Part shown: positions 52,528-59,945 of the stretch, one piece after another
How the letters are laid out: each line of letters opens with the position of its first letter
How positions within the stretch are numbered: position 1 is the first letter of the stretch
Assembly: GCF_001514215.1 (NCBI RefSeq)
Contig: NZ_KQ948851.1
Span: forward strand, 491,434 to 555,433
DNA length: 64,000 bases
Direction of reading: 5' to 3'
DNA from: Streptomyces bungoensis
GTDB lineage: Bacteria > Actinomycetota > Actinomycetes > Streptomycetales > Streptomycetaceae
Program-made: the position numbers and the translations under genes
Notes under the pieces: model-generated
The model's input: only the letters and a program-made list of their open reading frames with translations
Database searches by the model: none
Told to the model about the DNA's origin: nothing

Positions 52528-53927
52528 CCTTGCGGGCAACGGTCGCGGAGCTGGTGCACGAGTTCCGGGCCAACGGGCGGATCGTCATCGTGGGTGCCTC
52601 TCTCGCCGGGCTGCGGGCCGCGGAGGCTCTGCGCGAGGAGGGCTTCACCGGTTCTTTGACCATCATCGGGGACGAGCCGTACGAGCCCTACGACCGTCCC
52701 CCGCTGTCCAAGCAGGTACTCAAGGGCTGGGTGCCGGCCGACCACACCAAGCTGCCCCGCATGCGAGAAGTGGACGCGCAGTGGCGGCTCGGGGTGGCCG
52801 CGATCGGGCTGGACCGGGTCACCAAGCGGGTGCGTCTGGCCGACGGTGAGCAGGTTCCGTACGACCGGTTGCTGATCGCCACGGGCACCCGCGCACGGCA
52901 GTGGCCGAACCCGACCGAGGCCGCCCTGCAGGGGGTCCACACGATCCGCTCGCGTGATGACGCCGCGCAGTTGCAGAAGGCGCTGGCTGAGCCGCCGTCG
53001 CGGGTCCTGGTCATCGGCGCCGGGTTCATCGGCTCGGAAGTGGCCTCTGTCTGCCGCGAACTCGGCCTCCCGGTGACCGTCGTCGAGCGGGGTTCGGCAC
53101 CGCTGGTCGGCGCGCTCGGCGGGGTGATCGGGGAGATCGCCGCGCGGATGCAGCGCGATCACGGTGTGGACCTGCGCTGCGGTCTCGGCGTGTCGTCATT
53201 GGAGGGTGACTCCGGCGGACACGTGCGGCGTGTCCATCTGTCGGACGGAACCGCCGTCGACGCCGATGTGGTGGTGGCCTCCCTGGGGTCGATCCGCAAC
53301 GTGGAATGGCTGGAGGGTGCGGGGCTGGCGGCCGGTTTCTGGGGCGTGGGGTGCGACGCCGGTGGCCGGGCCTTCGACATCAATGGTGTGGTCACCGACA
53401 GCATCTACGTGGCAGGTGACGTGGCGCGTGCGCCGCATGTGCTGTACGAGTACCAGTTCCTGGCGATGGAGCACTGGGACAACGCCGTGTTCGGCGCCGA
53501 GGTCGCGGCGCACAACATGGTGAACCTGGAGCCCCACTATCGTCCGCATCTGCTGCTTCCCGGCTTCTGGTCCGGTCAGTTCGGCGTGAACATCAAGTCC
53601 GTCGGCGTGCCGCCGTTCGGTGACCAGATCGTCTTCACCCAAGGATCGATCGAGGAGTGCCGTTTCGCTGCCGCCTACGGTCACCGGGGTCGCATCGTCG
53701 CCGCCGTCGCCTTCGATCACGGCAAGTGGCTGGAGTACTACGGGAAGTTGATCGAGCACTCAGGGCCATTCCCGCCTCCACCGGTGGGCTGGGACCAGCC
53801 CGCCGACACGAAACCGATGCCGGCAGAGTTCCCGGACCCAAGGGTCCCCACTGCGATCCCCGACGTCGTCCTGACCGGCCACGACCCGAGCGAGCGGACG
53901 GCCGAGTTCCGGCCGCGCCGCCACTGA
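52524..53927 (+). CDS. FAD-dependent ferredoxin reductase
   Basis: 467 residues. FAD motif IVIVGASLAGLRAAEALREE, YDRPPLSKQVLKG (typical of Pdr/rubredoxin-type reductases), NAD motif VLVIGAGFIGSEVASVCREL, and DGVVTD-like VYVAGDVAR segment. It passes electrons from NAD(P)H to the ferredoxin for the P450 two genes on. The extra C-terminal tail of about 40 Pro-rich residues is unremarkable. Confidence 0.92.
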   Translation: MTLRATVAELVHEFRANGRIVIVGASLAGLRAAEALREEGFTGSLTIIGDEPYEPYDRPPLSKQVLKGWVPADHTKLPRMREVDAQWRLGVAAIGLDRVTKRVRLADGEQVPYDRLLIATGTRARQWPNPTEAALQGVHTIRSRDDAAQLQKALAEPPSRVLVIGAGFIGSEVASVCRELGLPVTVVERGSAPLVGALGGVIGEIAARMQRDHGVDLRCGLGVSSLEGDSGGHVRRVHLSDGTAVDADVVVASLGSIRNVEWLEGAGLAAGFWGVGCDAGGRAFDINGVVTDSIYVAGDVARAPHVLYEYQFLAMEHWDNAVFGAEVAAHNMVNLEPHYRPHLLLPGFWSGQFGVNIKSVGVPPFGDQIVFTQGSIEECRFAAAYGHRGRIVAAVAFDHGKWLEYYGKLIEHSGPFPPPPVGWDQPADTKPMPAEFPDPRVPTAIPDVVLTGHDPSERTAEFRPRRH

Positions 53928-53978
53928 CGCGCGCGTCGGGGCGGACAGCATCGACTAGAGAAGAGGGAGGGAAGCCTC

Positions 53979-55253
53979 GTGGTCGAGGAAACCCCCTGGC
54001 AGCAGGCCCTCCGCTACGCCAACCGCGCCAACCCGTACCCCTTCTACGAGGAACTCCGCAAGACACCGGTGGCGCGGCAGCCGGACGGAACCTACGTCGT
54101 CAGCACCTACCGGGAGATCGTCACGCTGCTGCACGACCCCCGGGTCAGCTCGGATCCACGCAAGTGCCCCGCCCCGGCCGCGGCCCAGGCCGAGGGAGCG
54201 GTGGAGGCGGAGGCGGAGCCGATCTCGGAGGCGGTCGTCTCTTTGGAGCCGAACATCATCACCCAGGATCCACCCGAGCACGATCGAGATCGCCGGATGA
54301 TGACGCCGCATTTCGTCGGCCCTCCCCGTTCCCCTCACCTGATCTCCGACCTGGAACCCGAGATCCGCCGCATCGTGGCCGGGCTCCTGGACGACATGCG
54401 GGGCAAGACCCGGATCGATGCCGTCGACGACTTCGCCTACCCCCTGCCGGTGACGGTGATCTGCAAGGTTCTGGGCGTGCCGCTGGAGGACGAGTCGCGC
54501 TTCCACCGGTGGATCGAGACGGCCCTGGACGCTTTGGACTTCGGCCCCGAGGCCGCCTCCGAAGAGATGCAGAACCGGTTGGCCGGGGGGCGGCGGGCCG
54601 TGGCGGAGTTCGGGCAGTTCGCAGCGGATCTGCTGGACCGGTACGCCCGGCAGCCCGGCCCGGGCATGCTCTCGGCGATGGTGAACGAGGACGGTCCGGA
54701 GGGACACATGTCCAAGGGCGTCCTCGCGAGCAACGCCCTGCTCCTGATCTTCGCGGGACACGAGACCACGGTCAACCTCATCGCCCACAGCGTGCTCACC
54801 CTGCTGCGCCACCCGGACGCGCTCGAGAAGCTGCGTCGCCGGCCCGAGCTCATCGTGCCCGGGGTGGAGGAGCTGCTGCGCTTCGAGTCGTCGGTCCAGT
54901 TCTGGCACACCCGATCCGCCGTGGAGGACATCGACATCGCCGGCACGACCATCCCGAAGGGGGCGCCGATCTTCCTCGCCTACGGCTCGGCGAACCGCGA
55001 CCCGGAACGGTTCACCGACCCCGACGAACTCGACCTCGAACGCCGCGACAACCAGCACCTCGGATTCAGCCAGGGCATCCACTTCTGCTTCGGCGCCCCG
55101 CTCGCGCGACTCGAGGTCCAGATCGCGGTCGGCGAGTTCGTCCGCCGGGTGCGGAACCCCCGGCTCGTCGAGGACCCGCCGCCGTACCGGCACAACCAGA
55201 TCTTCCGCGGCCCGCGTCACGTCCTGGTCGACATCGACGGCATCCGCGACTGA
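53979..55253 (+). CDS. Cytochrome P450
   Basis: 424 residues, GTG start after GGGAGGGAAG. I-helix LLLIFAGHETTVNLI, ExxR in EELLRFE, and heme ligand C370 in GIHFCFGAPLARLE. A soluble class I bacterial P450 that uses the ferredoxin and reductase encoded upstream. An Ala/Glu-rich insert (APAAAQAEGAVEAEAEPISE) near residue 65-90 is unusual. Substrate unknown; the downstream dehydrogenase suggests the hydroxylated product is oxidised further. Confidence 0.94.
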   Translation: MVEETPWQQALRYANRANPYPFYEELRKTPVARQPDGTYVVSTYREIVTLLHDPRVSSDPRKCPAPAAAQAEGAVEAEAEPISEAVVSLEPNIITQDPPEHDRDRRMMTPHFVGPPRSPHLISDLEPEIRRIVAGLLDDMRGKTRIDAVDDFAYPLPVTVICKVLGVPLEDESRFHRWIETALDALDFGPEAASEEMQNRLAGGRRAVAEFGQFAADLLDRYARQPGPGMLSAMVNEDGPEGHMSKGVLASNALLLIFAGHETTVNLIAHSVLTLLRHPDALEKLRRRPELIVPGVEELLRFESSVQFWHTRSAVEDIDIAGTTIPKGAPIFLAYGSANRDPERFTDPDELDLERRDNQHLGFSQGIHFCFGAPLARLEVQIAVGEFVRRVRNPRLVEDPPPYRHNQIFRGPRHVLVDIDGIRD

Positions 55254-55276
55254 CCAGAATCGCGTAAAGGATCGCC

Positions 55277-56320
55277 ATGCGGGCTTTTCAACTCGTCGGC
55301 TGGCGGCAACCGCCAGAGCTGCGCGAGGTGCCGGTACCCGGGCCCGGCCCTGGCCAGGTCCTGGTGAAGGTCGCAGGTGCCGGTGCCTGCCACTCCGATC
55401 TGCACATCATGCAGGCACCCGGACCGCTGCCCGGCTTCACGAACCTTCCCTTCACACTCGGCCACGAGAACGCCGGGTGGGTGGAGCAGCTGGGACCGGG
55501 CGTCACTGGCTTCGCGCCCGGGGACCCTGTGATCGTCTACGGCGCCTGGGGCTGCGGAGGGTGCGCCAACTGCCGTGAGGGCAGGGAAAACTACTGCCAG
55601 AACCTCGGTGGTGAGGGCCCGGGTCTGAGAGGCGGTCACGACGGCGGCATGGCCGAGTATTTGTTGGTCCCGGCGGCGCGCTACCTGATTCCGCTCGGCG
55701 CCCTCGACCCCCGTCAGGCCGCCCCGCTCAGCGACGCCGGACTGACCGGCTATCACGCTGTGAAACGGTCGCTGCACCTGCTGGGACCGGGCTCGACCGC
55801 GGTCGTGATCGGCGCCGGCGGTCTGGGCCAGATGACCATCCAGATTCTGCGCGCGCTCAGCGCGGCGACCACCGTCGTCGCTGTGGACACCGACGTCGGC
55901 AAGCTGGAGACCGCCCAGCGCTTGGGCGCCGAGGAGGCTCTGCTCCCGGGCGACGAGGCGATCGCGCGCATCAGGGATATGACGGCGCGGCAGGGCGCTC
56001 AGCTCGTGCTGGACACGGTCGGCATAGACCCGACCCTGCGGATGGCTGCTCAGGTGGCCAGGATGCTCGGCCACCTGACCATTGTCGGCCTCGGTGGCGG
56101 AGCCCTGCCCGTCGACTTCTCCAGCCCGCCGCACGAGTGCTCGGTCGCCTCGCCCTACTGGGGCTCCCTCACCGAACTGATGGAAGTGATCACGCTCGCC
56201 CAGCAGGAGAAGATCGAGGTGCTGGTCGAGCACTTCCCCCTGCAACGCGCGAACGAGGCTTACCAGCTCCTGCACGACGGCAGGATTCAAGGGCGTGCCG
56301 TCATCACCCCCCACGGGTGA
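55277..56320 (+). CDS. NAD-dependent zinc alcohol dehydrogenase
   Basis: 347 residues. Catalytic zinc ligands C38 (GACHSD) and H63/E64 (LGHENAG); structural Cys C93, C96, C99, C107 (CGGCANCREGRENYC); cofactor motif VIGAGGLGQMTIQIL. Starts 23 bp after the P450 stop, so it completes a ferredoxin / reductase / P450 / dehydrogenase operon. Confidence 0.93.
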   Translation: MRAFQLVGWRQPPELREVPVPGPGPGQVLVKVAGAGACHSDLHIMQAPGPLPGFTNLPFTLGHENAGWVEQLGPGVTGFAPGDPVIVYGAWGCGGCANCREGRENYCQNLGGEGPGLRGGHDGGMAEYLLVPAARYLIPLGALDPRQAAPLSDAGLTGYHAVKRSLHLLGPGSTAVVIGAGGLGQMTIQILRALSAATTVVAVDTDVGKLETAQRLGAEEALLPGDEAIARIRDMTARQGAQLVLDTVGIDPTLRMAAQVARMLGHLTIVGLGGGALPVDFSSPPHECSVASPYWGSLTELMEVITLAQQEKIEVLVEHFPLQRANEAYQLLHDGRIQGRAVITPHG

Positions 56321-56541
56321 ATGCGGTCTTCAACGCGAACGGACACCGCGATTGTGTCTGGCCGCCGTCATCCGCGGGGTCCGGCGAAAACGCCCCTGCT
56401 TCCGCAGGACGAAGGGGCTTGCTCGGACTACCTCATGCGCCACGGACCCTCGAGCTCCCCATCGAGCGGCATGAGGCTGGTCGGATGACGATGAAACATG
56501 TAGTGACGTGACCACGCTGCTCACAGAAGGAGGTAGGTGCC

Positions 56542-56800
56542 ATGACATCTCCTTCCGATTCCCCTGGTTCCGTTCCGCCACGTGGCACCGAGCCACAAGA
56601 GGGTCCTGCGGCCGTAGGCATCGCCGCCCTGGCGAACGTGGGCTGGCAGATCCTGCTCACCATGGGCCTCGCCACCATCGCCCTGGTCTGGCCGGGCGAG
56701 ACGCTGCGCGTCGTCGGCGTGCTCTTCGGCGTCTACCTGTTGGCCACCGGTGTCTTCCAGCTCGCCGCCGCCTTCGGTACCCACGTGCCCCGGCATCTTC
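56542..56800 (+). pseudogene. N-terminal part of an HdeD-like (DUF308) membrane protein
   Basis: ALANVGWQILLTMGLATIAL and TLRVVGVLFGVYLLATGVFQLAAAF form the first membrane segments of an HdeD-type protein. After FGTHV (about 56785) the sequence becomes Arg/Gly-rich and the remaining four to five membrane segments are missing; the frame stops at 56943. Confidence 0.65.
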
Positions 56801-56929
56801 GACCCGGCCGGGCCGGGCAGGCGGGCACACCTCGACTCCGGTCTCCTGGGAGTGCCGGCCGCCAGGGCAGAGGCGCCCGCCGAAACAGCCACGAGGCTGC
56901 GCAGCGGACAACCGCGCGGCCCCACCCGT

Positions 56930-57133
56930 CCCGCCACGCCTGACGACGTCGTCGTCTACGCCGACGTCCCGGCCCTCCCCGCCGGGCTGGACGGCGAAGC
57001 CGTCAGCCTGCCGAGTCCCGTGCGGTGCCGCATCAGCCCTCGGGCACTACGGGTATGGGTTCCCCGGCATCGTCCCGGCGCCCGGTCTGCCGGGCGACCG
57101 CCAGGGTGGGCCGCCATCCGGCGGGTGGTCTGA
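56930..57133 (+). pseudogene. C-terminal fragment of a diacylglycerol-kinase-like protein
   Basis: The segment LPAGLDGEAVSLPSPVRCRI, then SPRALRVWVPRHRPGA, matches the end of lipid kinases of the DAGK family (DGE..LP.P....I.P.ALRV.VP). No catalytic domain lies upstream; the fragment directly follows the HdeD remnant. Confidence 0.55.
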
Positions 57134-57430
57134 GCCTTGGGGAGCCGCTCCCACCCGCCGTGCATGCTCCGCGGAACCCGCTGCCCGTCCGTTCACCTGT
57201 AGAGCCGCGAGCTGGAGCCCACGCGCCTGATTTTTCGATCACCTGTGAAGGTCTTGACGTCCAAGCCATTACATCTGATGATTTCATCAGGAATGGGCAA
57301 TTTGCTCTGATACGACACATACCCCACCGTGTGCCGGTCACCGGGACATCGCCGTTCACCACCGCTGCACACAGGGTCGCCGGGCTACAGGCCGACGCTC
57401 CTACTTCCGCACCGACGGGATGGACCGCGA
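57134..57430. other. Leader region of the first tandem phosphatase gene
   Basis: Nearly 300 bp without a supported gene. The 57230-57310 part is AT-richer than its surroundings and contains TGATGATTTCATCAGGAATG (57276-57295), which resembles the operator-like sites of the catabolic TetR promoters. Confidence 0.45.
57276..57299. promoter_or_regulatory. Operator-like TGATGATTTCATCA site
   Basis: This 24-bp stretch differs at few positions from the site at 34091-34114 (TGAGGATCTCATCAGTAATG) and shares TGATnnTyTCATCA with 20928 and 20977. It lies 132 bp before the PAS/PP2C gene at 57431. Confidence 0.4.
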
Positions 57431-59893
57431 ATGACCAACATTGACCACACCCTCCTCGCCGAGCCGGTGAGCCTCCCTGAGGTGCCCGACGCCGCGATAG
57501 CGATGATGGATGCCGAGGGCATCGTCGTGGGGTGGACGCACGCCGCCCAGCAGCTCGTCGGCTATACGGCCGGGGAGGTCGTGGGCCGGTCCGCCGTACA
57601 CGTGCTGCCGCCTCCCGAGGACGCACGGAGGGCTTCGGCGTTCTCCGAGCAGTGCCGTGAGCGCGGCGGCTGGTCCGGCACTGTCGCGATAAGCCACCGC
57701 GACGGCCACACGCTCAGGATGACGCTGCGGGTCTCGCTGCTACGGGGACAGGGCGACGACACCCGGTGGCTGGCGTCCGTGACGGACGTAGGTTCCCTGT
57801 CCTCGGGGGCGACCGGGGGACCGGTGCGGGAGTCGCTCCTTGCCCGAGCCCCGATCGGCATCGTCGTTTATGACGTGCAGCTGCGCTGCGTCTGGGTGAA
57901 CGACGCCATGGAGCGGCACGACGGCGTGCCTCGTCACCGACGCTTCGGGCGCGGTCTGAAGGACTCACTGCCCGCCGTCGAGGCCGAAGCGCTCGAGGTG
58001 GTGATGCGACAGGTGCTGCAGAGCGGCACGACGACGGTGCACGAGTACCGTGCGTGGCCGCCTGCGGACCGCCCCCGCGAGCACGCGTTCTCCGCCTCCT
58101 TCTTCTGTCTCCAGGGCGCGGACGGCACGCCGCTGGGCGTGTGCTCCATGACCGTGGATGTCACCGGAAACAAGCGGGCGCGCGAGCGCCTCGCCATCCT
58201 CAGCGAGGCGAGCACGCACATCGGCAGCTCCCTCGACGTGATGCGGACCGCCCAGGAACTGGCAGAGCTCACCGTGCCCCTGCTGGCCGACCACGCCGTC
58301 GTCGACCTGGTGGAGTCGGTTCCGTTCGGACTCGAGCCCGCCGCACGGATCGGCAAGACGAGCGGACGCCGCCCTGTGTTGCGCCGTGCCGGGGTGGCCT
58401 CCGTCGACCAGGGTGTCCTGGAGATGCCGGCGGTGCGTGAAGAGGTGATCCACGTCCCCCCGACCTCGTCGTTCGCCGCCGTCCTGCGCACGGGCAGGTC
58501 TCACCTGGAACCGGTGCTGGACACCCATGCCGGTCCCTGGGTCGACCACGATCCGACGCGTGCGCAGAAGGTACGCGACAGCGGCGTCCACTCCTTGATG
58601 GTCGTACCCATCCGCGCGCGGCGCTGCGTGCTGGGACTGGCGCTGTTCGGCCGTTCCACGGAACAGACGCCGTTCCAGGAGGACGACCTGCTCCTCGCCG
58701 AGGAGTTGGTCACCCGGGCCGCGCTCTGTTTGGAGAACGCGCTCCAGTACGCGCGCGAGCGCACCGCCGCTCTCACGCTGCAACGCGACCTGCTCCCTCA
58801 CCGGGTGCAGGGCGGTGCTGCCGTCGAGGTCGCCTCGCGCTATGTGCCCGCCGACATGGACCACGGTGTAGGGGGCGACTGGTTCGACGTGATCGAGCTG
58901 TCCGGCGCACGAGTGGCCCTGGTTGTCGGCGATGTGGTGGGACACGGCATCAACGCCGCGGCGACCATGGGCAGGTTGAGGACCGCCGTGCGCACGCTCG
59001 CGGACCTCGACCTGCCCCCGGACGAACTGCTGGCGCACCTCGACGACACGGTCCGGCGACTGAACGACGAGGACGCCGATGACACCGACCGGCTTCCCGC
59101 GGTCGTCGGTGCCACCTGTCTGTACGCCGTCTACGACCCGGTCTCCCGACGGTGCACGCTGGCACGGGCCGGGCATCCGCCGCCCCTGGTCGTCGACGCG
59201 CAGGGCGGGGTCACCGTCCCCGACCTGCCGGCCGGAGCCCCGCTCGGCCTCGGTCTCGGCCTGGTGCCTTTCGAGTCCGTGGAACTGGAACTGCCCGAAG
59301 GAAGCGTACTCGTCCTCTACTCCGACGGCCTGGTGGAGTCCCGCGGCGAGGACATCGACGTCGGCCTACGGCGTCTGGGCGCCGCCCTGGCACAGCCCGG
59401 TGCCGCCCTGGAGGACCTGTGCTCGCGGGCGATGGAGACCTTGTCGGCGCAGGCACCGGCCGACGACGTCACCTTGCTCCTTGCGCGGACGCGCGCCCTG
59501 CCACCCGCCCAGGTCGCCTCCTGGGATCTGCCGCACGAACTCGTCACCGTCCCGACGGCCCGGCGTCTGGCCGCCCGTCAACTCCGTGAATGGGGTCTGG
59601 AGCCGCTGGTGACGGCCGTGGAGTCGCTCGTCAGTGAACTGGTCACCAATGCGATCCGCCACGGCGACGGCCCGATCCGCCTACGGCTCATCCAGCACCG
59701 GGTGCTTACCTGCGAAGTCTCCGACACCAGCACCGCTCAGCCACGCTCCCGCCATCCCGGCAATCTCGACGAGCACGGCCGCGGCCTTCACCTGGTCGGT
59801 CGGCTGTCGCGCAGGTGCGGTTTCCGCTCTGTAACAGACGGCAAAGTCGTCTGGGCCGAACAGGACCTGCCATCCCCAACAGGTGCCCGCTGA
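57431..59893 (+). CDS. PAS-GAF-PP2C-ATPase multidomain regulator
   Basis: 820 residues from ATG 57431. PAS domain 1 (about 15-125; IAMMDAEGIVVGWTHAAQQL, GYTAGEVVGR), PAS-like domain 2 (about 135-260), GAF (about 275-450), PPM phosphatase (about 465-690: GVGGDWFDVIELSGARVALV, GDVVGHGINAAATMG, AGHPPPLVV, YSDGLVESR, DDVTLLLA) and an RsbW-like ATPase (ESLVSELVTNAIRHG, DEHGRGLHLVGRL). A one-protein partner-switching device that probably senses a small ligand or redox state through PAS/GAF. Followed 52 bp later by a paralogue. Confidence 0.92.
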   Translation: MTNIDHTLLAEPVSLPEVPDAAIAMMDAEGIVVGWTHAAQQLVGYTAGEVVGRSAVHVLPPPEDARRASAFSEQCRERGGWSGTVAISHRDGHTLRMTLRVSLLRGQGDDTRWLASVTDVGSLSSGATGGPVRESLLARAPIGIVVYDVQLRCVWVNDAMERHDGVPRHRRFGRGLKDSLPAVEAEALEVVMRQVLQSGTTTVHEYRAWPPADRPREHAFSASFFCLQGADGTPLGVCSMTVDVTGNKRARERLAILSEASTHIGSSLDVMRTAQELAELTVPLLADHAVVDLVESVPFGLEPAARIGKTSGRRPVLRRAGVASVDQGVLEMPAVREEVIHVPPTSSFAAVLRTGRSHLEPVLDTHAGPWVDHDPTRAQKVRDSGVHSLMVVPIRARRCVLGLALFGRSTEQTPFQEDDLLLAEELVTRAALCLENALQYARERTAALTLQRDLLPHRVQGGAAVEVASRYVPADMDHGVGGDWFDVIELSGARVALVVGDVVGHGINAAATMGRLRTAVRTLADLDLPPDELLAHLDDTVRRLNDEDADDTDRLPAVVGATCLYAVYDPVSRRCTLARAGHPPPLVVDAQGGVTVPDLPAGAPLGLGLGLVPFESVELELPEGSVLVLYSDGLVESRGEDIDVGLRRLGAALAQPGAALEDLCSRAMETLSAQAPADDVTLLLARTRALPPAQVASWDLPHELVTVPTARRLAARQLREWGLEPLVTAVESLVSELVTNAIRHGDGPIRLRLIQHRVLTCEVSDTSTAQPRSRHPGNLDEHGRGLHLVGRLSRRCGFRSVTDGKVVWAEQDLPSPTGAR

Positions 59894-59945
59894 GCGCCGA
59901 CAGCCGCCACAGGATCCCCTTCTGCCGTAGTCGCGGAACCTCGTA

